Source of the DNA: Microlunatus phosphovorus NM-1
GTDB lineage: Bacteria; Actinomycetota; Actinomycetes; Propionibacteriales; Propionibacteriaceae
DNA: 64,000 nt
Reading direction: 5' to 3'
NCBI RefSeq assembly: GCF_000270245.1
Contig: NC_015635.1
Span: 2,728,001-2,792,000, forward strand
The notes below the pieces were generated by a model. That model saw only the letters and a list, made by a program, of their open reading frames with translations. It was not told the origin of the DNA and did no database searches. The position numbers and the translations under genes are program-made. Shown piece after piece: positions 15,549 to 25,200 of this stretch; within the stretch, counting starts at the first letter, position 1, and each line of letters begins with the position of its first letter.

Positions 15549-17002
15549 CCAGCGAGGAGCGGGTGGACAGTCATCCCCTGCACGCCGCGGTCGATACGGT
15601 CCGCACCTCGCTCGAGCATTTGATCAAGCTGATCGACGACGGCGCCCACACCGACCTGGGCGCGTTCGGTCTGGTCGACACCCTGCAGCAGTGGGAGACC
15701 CTGCGTAACACCATGCCCGTCATCGATCGGGCATTGATCCAGCACGGCACCGAACAAGGCCACCCCGGGGTGCTGTCGGAACGCACGATGGTCGGGGTGT
15801 TGAAGAACGGACTCCGTCTGTCGGCCGGGGAAGCGGTGCGGCGGGTCAAAGCTGCTGAACACCTCGCTGACCGGACCTCGATGGTCGGGGAACCCCTGCC
15901 GGCGATCCGGGAACACCTGTCGCAGGCACAGCGCGATGGTGCCGTGACACCCGAACAAGTGTCATTGATCGATCAGACGTTGCGGAAAGTCGCGCATTGC
16001 GACCCGGAGCGGATCACCATGGGAGAAGAACTGCTGGTCGAACAAGCCGGCAAGCTCGGGTTCAAGGACCTGACCCTGTTCGCGGCGAAACTCGCCGAGG
16101 CGATCGACCCTGACGGGATCCTGCCCTGCGACGAGAAAGCACAACACGACCGCCGGTATTTCCGGGTGCGGCAGCGCGGGGACGGGTGCTGGGCCGGCGA
16201 GTTCGTGCTCACCGGCAAGGCGGGGCAGAAACTCGCCACCCTCCTCAGCTCGTTGACCAAACCCCAAACCGGGAGCGTACGGCCCGACAACGCGGACGGC
16301 AGCCCCGGCAAGAAGCAGGTCTTGAAGGACGAGCGGACCGTTGGGCAACGCAAACACGACGCCTTCGAGGCCCTGCTCGATGCCCTACTCCGAGGCCAGG
16401 ACGTGCCCGCCTCGGGTGGCACCCCGGCGACGGTGTTGATCAACATCAGCTGGGAGGAGTTCTGCCGCGAGTTCGGTATGGGCAGCTACGCCGACGGTTC
16501 GCCGGTGTCGGCGCGGACGGCACGAGACTTGGCCGATCAAGCCGACATCGCCTGGTGCGTGAAGACCCCGAAAGGCGCGGTGCTGGACTTGTACCGGTCC
16601 CGGCGGATCGCCTCACTGGCACAAACGTTGGCGTTGTATGCCCGAGATTCTGGCTGCTCCTTCCCTGGCTGTGATGTCGCACCCCAATGGTGTGAACGGC
16701 ACCACGTGGTCGCTTGGCAAGACGGCGGCAACACCAATATCGGAAATCTCACGTTGGTATGTTCGTTTCATCATCACCACTTCGCGAAACACGGCTGGCG
16801 ATGCCAAATCAATGCTGACGGGCTCCCCGAATGGATCCCGCCGAAGTGGATGGATCCGTTGCAGCGGCCGATCCTCAACCACCGCATCACCATCAACAAC
16901 TGGGATCCCCAAGAACCTCTCAACCTCGACACCGCCGTCGTGGAGGATCCGGCAGCAGGCAAGAAGCCGCCAGGAACAAAACCAGCCGGACCGCCGGAAT
17001 GA
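15539..17002 (+). CDS. DUF222 / HNH endonuclease domain protein (13E12-type)
   Basis: A 487-residue member of the large actinobacterial DUF222-HNH family related to the mycobacterial 13E12 repeat proteins. DUF222 covers roughly residues 35-320. The HNH domain near residues 360-415 includes CSFPGCDVAPQWCERHHVVAW and the CSFHHHHFAKHGWR end, with Cys pairs and His residues for metal and catalysis. The C-terminal 60 residues are Pro/Lys-rich and variable. The start has no Shine-Dalgarno sequence but a -10 box at leaderless spacing. A hairpin follows the stop. Family members are often multicopy and of unknown function, and the gene sits at the edge of an IS-rich patch. Confidence 0.92.
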   Translation: MYSTSEERVDSHPLHAAVDTVRTSLEHLIKLIDDGAHTDLGAFGLVDTLQQWETLRNTMPVIDRALIQHGTEQGHPGVLSERTMVGVLKNGLRLSAGEAVRRVKAAEHLADRTSMVGEPLPAIREHLSQAQRDGAVTPEQVSLIDQTLRKVAHCDPERITMGEELLVEQAGKLGFKDLTLFAAKLAEAIDPDGILPCDEKAQHDRRYFRVRQRGDGCWAGEFVLTGKAGQKLATLLSSLTKPQTGSVRPDNADGSPGKKQVLKDERTVGQRKHDAFEALLDALLRGQDVPASGGTPATVLINISWEEFCREFGMGSYADGSPVSARTARDLADQADIAWCVKTPKGAVLDLYRSRRIASLAQTLALYARDSGCSFPGCDVAPQWCERHHVVAWQDGGNTNIGNLTLVCSFHHHHFAKHGWRCQINADGLPEWIPPKWMDPLQRPILNHRITINNWDPQEPLNLDTAVVEDPAAGKKPPGTKPAGPPE

Positions 17003-17029
17003 CGACCAGCATGGTGACCAATACAGCAA

Positions 17030-17055
17030 CCGCCGCAGGAACGACCCTGCGGCGG
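17030..17055 (+). terminator. Hairpin after the HNH gene
   Basis: CCGCCGCAGG (17030-17039) and CCTGCGGCGG (17046-17055) form a perfect 10-bp stem with a 6-base loop, 28 bases past the HNH stop. There is no T-run. Confidence 0.65.
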
Positions 17056-17384
17056 CATGCGGCCGTCCCAATCCGCCCTGTTCGAGGACTCGGTCCCGAA
17101 CGTGTCCGTCCGAGCGTGTCCCTCCGAGCGAGCCAGTGCTCAGGTAGCCGTGAGGGACCACATCCGGACCGGCCGGCGTTTCATCCCGGGACCCGCCCTG
17201 TCCGACACGCCATCTTCGGCTGCTTACGGGGGCCTGCTGCCGATGGCGATCTCTACCCATTGACACCCCGGCCGAGGAGTGGCCAGGACGTACGGCCCTA
17301 CTTACTCCGGCGACGCGCTGCCAGAGTCGGCTGCAACAGCTCACTTGGGGGCTACTCGGTCGTTCGTACCCACCGTGGTCTTAC
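17056..17384. other. Intergenic stretch, no gene recognised
   Basis: About 330 bases between the HNH terminator hairpin and the promoter region of the baeRF-type gene. Short open frames here overlap each other in several frames without a ribosome site or protein-like composition. A run of short GTCCG/CCGAGCG repeats occurs near 17105-17130. No RNA gene is evident. Confidence 0.5.
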
Positions 17385-17429
17385 TAGAGTGGATAGACCG
17401 TCCTCGGTGCCGAGGTGCAACTCGGCACC
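17385..17429 (+). promoter_or_regulatory. Promoter -10 and 5'-leader inverted repeat before the baeRF-type gene
   Basis: TAGAGT at 17385-17390 is a plausible -10 box. Downstream, GGTGCCGAG (17406-17414) and CTCGGCACC (17421-17429) are perfect 9-bp complements around a 6-base loop. They would fall in the 5' leader, about 36 bases before the ATG, as an RNA hairpin or a protein-binding site. Confidence 0.4.
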
Positions 17430-17465
17430 TGAGACTCCGAACCAGCAGAGGAGACATCCGCCGAC

Positions 17466-18605
17466 ATGGCCACGCAGTACCAGCTCCCGACCCTCGATGA
17501 CCTTGCCCGGCTGGCCGAGCCACATGAGCTTGCCATCACCATCTATGTGGCCACGTCCCCGTACGTGAGCGAGCGCACCACCAGTCAGGTCACGGCCAAG
17601 AGCTTGTTCGACTCCTGCATCACCAAGGTGCGTGAAGCCGGGGTACGGCATGCGGCCGAGACCGCACTGCGGCAGCAGTGGGAGTCGGTGATCAACGGTG
17701 AGTTGTGGTCACGGCTGTCGAACTCGCTGGCCATCTTCATCTCCGAGGACTCCGCAGAGGTCTACGTGCTGCCCAACGCACTGGAGAACCAGCAGCAGGT
17801 GGCGCGCTACTTCGATCTCGGACAGCTGGTCCGGGCGGTCACCTCACCGCAGCAGGCGTACGCCCTGACCTTGTCCTCGAACGGCTGGAATCTGTGGCAC
17901 GCGACCGCGACCACCCGGGCCACCGAACTCGAGCTCAACGGCGATCACCCCATCGACGCCGCGGACGCGAACAACCGGACCACCATCCGCGGCCCGAAGC
18001 CCGGTAACCGGCTCTCCGGCGATGCGGGACGCAAGACGCTGCTCGAGACCTACGCCAAGCGGGTCGCCGACGCCGTCGACCACGAGCTCTATCGGCTCGA
18101 TCCGCACTCGGAGGCGCCTCTGTTCCTGTTCGCCACCGACCCCCTGCTCGACCTCTACCACGCTGCAGACAAGCGCCGGCAGGTCGTGTCCGTGCCCGGG
18201 GCACCCGATGAGCTCAAGGACTTCCAGATCGACGAGGAGATCCGCGGCAAGCTGACCACGCTGAATGCCGAGCGGGTCAACGCACGGCTGGACAAGATCG
18301 GTAATGACCTGTCAGCCGGCTTGGTGTTGACCGATCTCGGCGACATCGGCCGGGCCGCGGTCACCGGAGCCGTCGACGTCTTCGTCTACGACTTCGTCGT
18401 CGACATCGTGGGACGCCTCGACAACACCACCGGTGAGGTGCGCTACGCCGACGAGGGAGCCGCAGACGCGTACGACGTCTTGTCCCGGATCGCCATGGCC
18501 GTGTTGGCCAGCGGCGGAGAGGTGATCGCCGTTCGCCGTGACGAGGTCAGCACCGGCATCTGGAACGGGACCGCCGTCGCCCACTTGCGCTATCCACTGG
18601 CCTGA
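17466..18605 (+). CDS. baeRF-type (bacterial eRF1-like) domain protein
   Basis: A 379-residue protein resembling the bacterial archaeo-eukaryotic release-factor (baeRF, family 11-like) group. Features are an N-terminal DLARLAEPHELAITIYVATSP strand-rich start, a central SLAIFISEDSAEVYVLP segment, an LVRAVTSPQQAYALTLS motif, an LFLFATDPLLDLYH motif, and a C-terminal eL30-like region (DVLSRIAMAVLASGGEVIAVRRDE). Known members are predicted ribosome-associated or stress-linked proteins without experimental function. An AGAGGAGAC ribosome site precedes the ATG. No membrane segments or signal peptide are seen. It has its own promoter and is convergent with the Lrp gene. Assignment is from pattern memory, so it is moderate. 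Confidence 0.75.
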   Translation: MATQYQLPTLDDLARLAEPHELAITIYVATSPYVSERTTSQVTAKSLFDSCITKVREAGVRHAAETALRQQWESVINGELWSRLSNSLAIFISEDSAEVYVLPNALENQQQVARYFDLGQLVRAVTSPQQAYALTLSSNGWNLWHATATTRATELELNGDHPIDAADANNRTTIRGPKPGNRLSGDAGRKTLLETYAKRVADAVDHELYRLDPHSEAPLFLFATDPLLDLYHAADKRRQVVSVPGAPDELKDFQIDEEIRGKLTTLNAERVNARLDKIGNDLSAGLVLTDLGDIGRAAVTGAVDVFVYDFVVDIVGRLDNTTGEVRYADEGAADAYDVLSRIAMAVLASGGEVIAVRRDEVSTGIWNGTAVAHLRYPLA

Positions 18606-18640
18606 TCGACGCGTCGAGAATCGTCCCGACCGGTCAAGGC

Positions 18641-19081
18641 TCAGGAGATCTCGGGACGGTTCTCGTACGCGGTCGACAGCACCGTGGTGGTGTGGGTCGA
18701 GCACTTCGCCTCGGCTCGGATCCTGGCCAGCAGCGCCTCCAGGTGGGCCATCGTCTCGACCTGCACCTTCAGCAGATAGCTCGGCTCGCCGGCCACCGAA
18801 TAGCAGGAGATGATCTCCTCGATCCCGGCCAGCCGCTCCGGTGCATCGTCGGCCTGGCTGGGGTCGAAGGGCTTGATCGCCACGAACGCTGTGACGAAGT
18901 GACCGAGCCTGGCGGAGTCCAGGACCGCCCGATAGCCCTTGATGACCCCTCGCTGTTCGAGCCGGCGTACCCGCTGCTGGGCAGCGGAGGTGGACAGCCC
19001 GGTCTCCTTGCCGATGTCGGTATAGGACATGCGGCCGTCGCGGGCAAGAAGCGAAAGAATGCGCCGGTCCAAGGCTTCCAT
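18641..19081 (-). CDS. Lrp/AsnC family transcriptional regulator
   Basis: A 146-residue feast/famine regulator. Residues 1-60 are the N-terminal winged helix-turn-helix (LDRRILSLLARDGRMSYTDI ... GLSTSAAQQRVRRLEQRGVI). Residues ~65-140 form the RAM ligand-binding domain (FVAIKPFD, CYSVAGEPSYLLKV). The ligand is probably an amino acid. Its start lies only 26 bases from the divergent exonuclease gene, so the two promoters must overlap or invade each other's coding sequence. It may regulate itself and the exonuclease gene, but no operator is obvious. Confidence 0.92.
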   Translation of the reverse strand: MEALDRRILSLLARDGRMSYTDIGKETGLSTSAAQQRVRRLEQRGVIKGYRAVLDSARLGHFVTAFVAIKPFDPSQADDAPERLAGIEEIISCYSVAGEPSYLLKVQVETMAHLEALLARIRAEAKCSTHTTTVLSTAYENRPEIS

Positions 19082-19107
19082 GGCCGTATCGTGCCAGGAT
19101 CCTTCCC

Positions 19108-20070
19108 GTGGGATCGCAAAGATTGCTGCTTTTGGATACGGCGTCGCTCTACTTCCGGGCGTTCTTCGGCGTGCCGGACTCGTTTCGGGCCCCGGATGGC
19201 ACCCCGGTCAACGCCGTACGGGGACTGCTGGACTTCATCGCTCGGCTGGTCGAGACCTACCGGCCGACGCATCTGGCGTGCTGCTGGGACAACGACTGGC
19301 GGCCGGCCTGGCGGGTCGAACTGATCCCCAGCTACAAGGCACACCGGGTCGCTGGAGCCGGCGATGCGGTCGTTGAGCAGATGGCCATCTCCGACAGCAC
19401 CGAAGGTGAGCAGGCGCCGGACGACCTCGCGGTGCAGGTGCCGGTGATCCGTGAGGTGCTCGCCGCCCTCGGACTGGCGGTGGTCGGGAAGAACGGCTAT
19501 GAGGCCGACGACGTGATCGGCACCCTCGCCGCCACCGCCATGATGCCGGTGGAGGTCGTGACCGGTGACCGCGACCTGTTCCAAGTGGTGGACGATACGC
19601 GCGCGGTCCGAGTGCTCTACATCGCCCGCGGCGTCGGCAAGCACGAGCGGGTCGACGATGCCTGGGTCAAGGCCAAGTACGGCATTCCGGCCGCGCACTA
19701 CGTGGACTTCGCCGTGCTCCGCGGCGATCCTTCCGACGGGCTGCCTGGCGTGGCGGGCATCGGTGAGAAGACCGCCGCCTCGTTGATCAACTCCTACGGC
19801 GGTCTGTCCGAGATCATCGCCGCCGCCAGTGAGCCGTCGACCAAGGTCAGCCCGAGCGTACGGTCCAAGCTCGGCAAGGCGATCGACTATCTGGCCGTGG
19901 CACCGACGGTGGTGGCCGTCGCCAGTGACCTGGAGCTGCCAGTCACCGTGGACGACCTCGCCCTGCCGACCGAACCGGCCAGCCCGGCTGCGTTCACGGC
20001 GCTGGTCGACCGGTACGGTCTCGGCGGCAGCGCGGAACGGGTCGTGAAGAGTCTTGCCGCCCAACGCTGA
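19108..20070 (+). CDS. 5'-3' exonuclease (FEN-like, Pol I N-terminal domain type)
   Basis: A 320-residue flap-endonuclease/5'-3' exonuclease lacking any polymerase domain. Metal-site acidic residues are seen in LLLLDTASLYFRAFFG, CCWDNDWRPAWR, NGYEADDVIG and VTGDRDLFQVV. The helical clamp contains YKAHR, and the H3TH DNA-binding motif reads GDPSDGLPGVAGIGEKTA. It should process 5' flaps or RNA primers alongside DNA polymerase I. The start is GTG with AGGA eight bases before it. Its last 17 bases overlap the pabBC frame, suggesting coupling. Stand-alone copies of this domain are common in actinobacteria. Confidence 0.92.
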   Translation: MGSQRLLLLDTASLYFRAFFGVPDSFRAPDGTPVNAVRGLLDFIARLVETYRPTHLACCWDNDWRPAWRVELIPSYKAHRVAGAGDAVVEQMAISDSTEGEQAPDDLAVQVPVIREVLAALGLAVVGKNGYEADDVIGTLAATAMMPVEVVTGDRDLFQVVDDTRAVRVLYIARGVGKHERVDDAWVKAKYGIPAAHYVDFAVLRGDPSDGLPGVAGIGEKTAASLINSYGGLSEIIAAASEPSTKVSPSVRSKLGKAIDYLAVAPTVVAVASDLELPVTVDDLALPTEPASPAAFTALVDRYGLGGSAERVVKSLAAQR

Positions 20071-22159
20071 TCTTGGCCGACTGCGGGACGCGCACACTGC
20101 GCCGTACGCGGTCGAGCTGCCGTCCTCGATCGGCTCAGCCTCAGCTGACCCGGCTTCGGTGATCCTGGCGTATGCCGCCTGGCACCCGATGGTGCTCTGG
20201 GGAACCTGGCTCGACAGCGAGGTGCTCATCGGAGTGGATCCGGTGGTCGAGCTGGGCGGTCTCGACGCCGACCAGTGCTGGGAGCCGCTCTCGGTCCTGC
20301 CAGGACCCCAGAGCGGTTCCCAGGGGATCGGTTCCGCGGGGAGCGGCTTCGAAGGGATCGGCGGCGGCTGGGTCACGGTGCTCGGCTACGATCCCGGCAC
20401 CTCGTGGCTGGCCTTCTATGACTCGTTGCTGCGCCGCCGCGCCGATGGGACGTGGGTCTTCGAGTCGCTCGGTCTGCCCGGTCGGGAGCAGGTAGCGGCC
20501 GCACACCTGGAGCAGGCCCGCGCCGCGGTCTGTGCCAAGACCTGGCTGCCCGGAGCCGGCGCTGGGATCGGGCCGCTCTCCCCCATCAACAAGCACGAGC
20601 AAGAACCTCGAGACCAGCACACTCGAGATCAGCAGGTTGCCCTGCATCATCTGGCCGGTGTGGAACGGGTGATCGGCCGGATCCGGGCCGGTGAGGTCTA
20701 CCAGCTCAACCTGTGCACCCGGCTGCGGGCCGAACTGCTCGAACCTCCGCTGGAGCTGTTCGTCCGCACCGCAGGCACGCTGCGACCAAGCTATGGCGCA
20801 CAGTTGCCGACCGGCTCGGACACCGCGGTCGTCAGCCTCAGCCCAGAGCGATTCTTGACCGTACGCGACGGATTGGTGACCACGTCACCGATCAAGGGCA
20901 CCACCAAGCGGACAGAGGATCCCGACGGCTCCCAGCTGCGATCATCGACCAAGGACGCCGCCGAGAACATCATGATCACCGACCTGATGCGCAATGACCT
21001 GTCCCGGGTCTGCGAGCCGGGCAGCGTGACCGTGACCGGGTTGCTGGAAGTAGAGCCCCACCCCGGTGTCTGGCATCTGGTGTCGACCGTGCAAGGCCGG
21101 CTCCCCCTTGGCGCCTCGGTGAGCCAGCTGCTGGCGGCGACATTCCCGCCCGGATCGGTCACCGGCGCCCCCAAATCCAGCGCCAGGGCGGCGATCGCGG
21201 CCGAGGAGCCGCATCCACGTGGGGCCTATACCGGGTCGGCCGGCCTGATCACCGCCGACGGCCGGGCAGAGCTGAGCGTGCTGATCCGGACATTCGAGGT
21301 CACCGGAAACCGAGTCGAGCTCGGGGTCGGTGGCGGGATCACCGTGGACAGCGTCCCGGTCCGCGAGTGGCAGGAGTGCCTGCACAAGGCCGAGCCGCTG
21401 GCTCGGGCCGCCGGCAGCAACCTCAGCGGCTGGCTGAGCGACCTGCCACCACCGATACCGATCGACCTTTCCGACGCGGGCGTCTTCGAGACGATCCTGG
21501 TGCAGCATGGCCGGCCGCTACGACTGGCCGACCATCTGGCTCGACTAGCTCGCTCGGTCCGAGAGCTCTACGGGGCTGCGCTGCCGGACGAGATCGGGAG
21601 CCAGGCTCTGCAGACGGCCGCCACCATGGGCGACAGCCCGCGAGCCGCTCTGCGAATCCGAGTGCAGTCACAACACACTCACCTCGACGTCGAGGTGAGC
21701 GCCCAGCCACTCGGGCCACGGCTACGGCGCAGTGAGTTGACCTTTGCCAACCGGTCCGCCGTCTCGTGGCGGCACAAATGGAGCCGACGTGACCAGCTGC
21801 AAGCAGCCGAGAGGCAGACAGCACCTGCGCTCCCCTACTTCCTCGACACGGACGGTCAGGTGGCGGAGACCAGCCGAGGAAACCTCTTCGTCCAGGGCGC
21901 TGACGGCAGGTGGCGTACTCCCCCGGCAAGCGATCACCTGCTGCCCGGCGTGACTCGCTGCGCCCTGCTCGATGCGCTGTCCGACCGCCGGGTCCCCTGC
22001 TTGATCTCGCCGATCAGCCGCGAGGATCTGGGGGCGGCAAGAGCTGTGGTGTGGACCAGCGGTCTGAGCGGAGTGGTGGCGGTCAGTGGGCTGGACGGTC
22101 GAGCACTGGCTTCCGCGAGCCCTGCCGAGACCTGGTCGCAGTGGCTCGGCTATGCCTGA
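20054..22159 (+). CDS. pabBC: PabB-PabC fusion: aminodeoxychorismate synthase component I / ADC lyase
   Basis: A 701-residue fusion for para-aminobenzoate synthesis in the folate pathway. Residues ~190-455 are the chorismate-binding domain, with GEVYQLNLCTRL, SLSPERFL, the PIKGTTKR motif carrying the PabB-specific Lys, and NIMITDLMRNDLSRVC and FPPGSVTGAPK. Residues ~475-700 are a class IV aminotransferase-fold domain (DAGVFETILVQHGRPLRLADH, HKWSRRDQLQAA with the PLP Lys, and ETSRGNLFV). The first ~190 residues are variable. The start is TTG within the exonuclease gene; a TTG at 20072 is an alternative. The glutaminase subunit PabA is not in the window. Confidence 0.93.
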   Translation: MPPNADLGRLRDAHTAPYAVELPSSIGSASADPASVILAYAAWHPMVLWGTWLDSEVLIGVDPVVELGGLDADQCWEPLSVLPGPQSGSQGIGSAGSGFEGIGGGWVTVLGYDPGTSWLAFYDSLLRRRADGTWVFESLGLPGREQVAAAHLEQARAAVCAKTWLPGAGAGIGPLSPINKHEQEPRDQHTRDQQVALHHLAGVERVIGRIRAGEVYQLNLCTRLRAELLEPPLELFVRTAGTLRPSYGAQLPTGSDTAVVSLSPERFLTVRDGLVTTSPIKGTTKRTEDPDGSQLRSSTKDAAENIMITDLMRNDLSRVCEPGSVTVTGLLEVEPHPGVWHLVSTVQGRLPLGASVSQLLAATFPPGSVTGAPKSSARAAIAAEEPHPRGAYTGSAGLITADGRAELSVLIRTFEVTGNRVELGVGGGITVDSVPVREWQECLHKAEPLARAAGSNLSGWLSDLPPPIPIDLSDAGVFETILVQHGRPLRLADHLARLARSVRELYGAALPDEIGSQALQTAATMGDSPRAALRIRVQSQHTHLDVEVSAQPLGPRLRRSELTFANRSAVSWRHKWSRRDQLQAAERQTAPALPYFLDTDGQVAETSRGNLFVQGADGRWRTPPASDHLLPGVTRCALLDALSDRRVPCLISPISREDLGAARAVVWTSGLSGVVAVSGLDGRALASASPAETWSQWLGYA

Positions 22160-22252
22160 CGACCTCCTGCCAACCCGGCCCGAGCTGAGCCGAAAAGCGC
22201 GCTGAACCGGAGCGGGCTGAGTCGGAATGGGGCTCCGCCGAAGCAGGGTTGG

Positions 22253-25200
22253 TCAGCGGCGCCCAGTGGTCGCCACGTCCCGACGATCGATCACCGAGCG
22301 TGCCGCGGTGAGGAAGCCGTCGGCGTACGGCTCCGGAAAGTCCCCGAGGTAGTAGACCCGGGTGAGCTGCCGCTCGGGTGCCAACGGGTCGCTGCCGAGC
22401 AGCCGATCGCACACCTCGGCAAGGTTGCTCAGGTCCTCCTGCAACACGTACGCGGCCCTTGCTGCGGGCGCATCGACGAGCAACTGCTCCGGGGTACGCC
22501 CCACCGAGACGATCGCGAACGGCTTGTCGGAGCGCAGATAGTCCGAGACCACCGCTGAGACATCGGAGATCATCGCGTCCGAGACGTTGAAGCAGTCCTC
22601 GATCGTCATGGCCTGCTCGGCAGCCTCGCCCCAGAGATGCTCACGCCCGGTTGCGGCCTTGTCCGCAGCCAACAGGCGACCGATCTCTTCGATCATCTCC
22701 GTGCAGTCGCGATAGCGGTAGTTGAACGGATGCGCCCGGAACACGACCCGGGCGCCTCGATCCAGCAGCGCCTGGACGATCTGGCGACCGATCGGCAACG
22801 AGAACACCCGACTGTCGGAGAACGGACCCTGCCACGTCGGGGCATACAGCACCGTCGGTGATGCCAGCTGGCCGATCGGCCCGGCGGCCGGAGTGATCAC
22901 CTCGACCTGCGGCCGGCCCACCACCCGGAACTTCTCCTGCGGGATGGTGACTCCGTGCCGGGCATAACGGTCGATCCCGGCTTGACCGGCGGCGAAGAGC
23001 AGATCGTAGATGGCGTGCACCGGGTTGAAGCAGGCAGGCTTCTCTGAATCACCATGGTTGAGCCACACGTGAGTGAGTTCTCTTCGCTCCACCAGGTGAC
23101 TGTTCCTGGCCGCGTTGTTGACATAGAACGCCGTGGTCAAAGTAGGAACCACGATCTCCTCGACGCTGCGCAGCGTGGGTCGGAAGATGATCGGCACCTT
23201 GACGCCGGCGGCGGCCGTCACGTCGGCGATTGCGCGCAACATCGGTACGGTGCGCGTCACGAAGATGTAGCGATGGCCGATCCGCTCGAAGTAGGGCAGC
23301 CACATGCCGACCTGGTACGCCGCGCCCACCGTGGAGGAGAAGTACACGACGAACTCCGGGCCGTACGCGCGCAACGCTGCCGGGAACCGTTCGTCGGCGT
23401 CGACGACGAGGCGGGCCCGACGCAGCGCTCGAGCGAGTCCGTCGGCAAACACCACAAGAGCGACCAGCGCGACCAAGCCTCCGAGGAGCGCAGGCAAACC
23501 GAACGCCGCGGCCAGCAGCGCCACCACCAGAGCCAGGCTGCCACACCAGGTCACGACGACGCGGGGGAATCGCTCGGCGACCTCCGCCTCCACCTCGGGG
23601 AAGTCGTGTACCTCCAGACCGATCCGACCCCAACAGCGGGAGATGAAGCTCTCCCCAACCAGTGCGATGGACAGCAGCAGTACCGTCACCGTCACCAGGG
23701 CCAAGTTGGCCGATCGGGTGTGTTCGACCACCAAGAGCAACATCAGCAGCACGGCCCGGGTGACCCCGAGCCGACCCAGCAACCGGCTCCAGCGCATCCG
23801 GTCCGCCAGGTCCCGCCGGGAGGCAGTGGCCCCCACCAGCAGCCCGAGCAGCCCGACCGTCACCGCGACCGCCACCGAACCGGCCGCGAGCGCGATCAGC
23901 AGCGCGAGCAGCGCCAACCCGGTGCCGGTGAGATTGAGCACGATCGACTCGAGAACACGACGATAGTCCGCGAGCCGGCTGCGCAGTCCCTGCCGTGTCT
24001 CTTCGTCTTCGTCGCCGGCGCCGCCGTCACCATCGGCTGGCTCCGGTTCAGCGACATCCCGGCCCTCTTCGTCATCCGCGTCCAGCCCGGCCGCTCGGTG
24101 GCTGGCCACGTCACGTACGGCGTCGACGAAGGCGTTGGCGTAGGTCTCGGCCGGGAAGTCACCGAGATAGTCGGATCGAATGGCATTGCGCTCGGCGGCC
24201 ATCGGGTCGGCGCCCAGCATCTGGTCCAGTGTCTCGTCCAGGTCGGCCAGATCGCGTCGCACCACGTAGGAGGCGCGCGACACCGGGTATTCAACGCGAA
24301 ACTCCGCCGGCTCGGACGGCACTGCGATCATCGCGAACGGCTTGCCGGAGAACAGATAGTCCGACACCACGCTGGACACATCGGTGACCATCGCGTCGGA
24401 GACGTTCATGCAGTCGAGGATCCCCAGGTCCTTCTCGGCCGCCTGGCCCCATCGATGGCCACGCCGGGTCCGGCTGGCATCGGCAGCCAGCAGATCCTGG
24501 ATCCGCCCGATCGTGGCGGCGTCAGCCGGGTCCTCGTAGCTGAACGGGTGCGGCCGGAAGATCACCGTGGCGCCCCGGGCCAGCAGCGCGGAGACGATCT
24601 GCTCACCCGACGGCAGGGAGTAGAGCATCGTCTCCTCGACGTGTCCCTTCCAGGTCGGCGCGTACAGCACCACCGGCGCGCTCACCTCGCTGATGGACCG
24701 CTCGACCCGCTGCACGTCCTCGGCCTGCGGCCGGCCGACCACCCGGAACTTCTCCATCGGGATATGTACGCCGTGGTCGCCGTAGCGACGCGTCGCCGCC
24801 GGCCCAGCGGCGAACACCTGGTCGTACATGGCGTGCGTGGGGTTGTAGGACGGTGGTTTGTCCGAGTCGCCGTGCCCCAGATAGACGTGCGTGAGATGGT
24901 GATAGCGGACGAAGGCCCCGTTGCCGGAAGAGGCGTTGACATAGAAGGCGGCCCGCAGCGACGGCACGATCATCGCGTCGAGGTCCGCGATCCGACGCGA
25001 CTCGATCACCGGCACGTCGGTCAGCTCGGCAAGCACCTCGGCCGGCACCCGGTCACGGGTGACGATGACGAATCGGCGACCGGCACGCTGCAGGTAAGGC
25101 AGCCACATGGTGATCTGGTACGACGCATCGTCGGGTCGGGAGGTGTAGACCACGAACTCGGGTGCGTACGCCGCCAGCGAGGCCGGGATGAGCTGCCGCT

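Noticed and set aside
22208-22237. Possible terminator between pabBC and the transferase gene (6-bp stem, 18-base loop)
   Set aside because: The stem is too short and the loop too long to call in GC-rich DNA.
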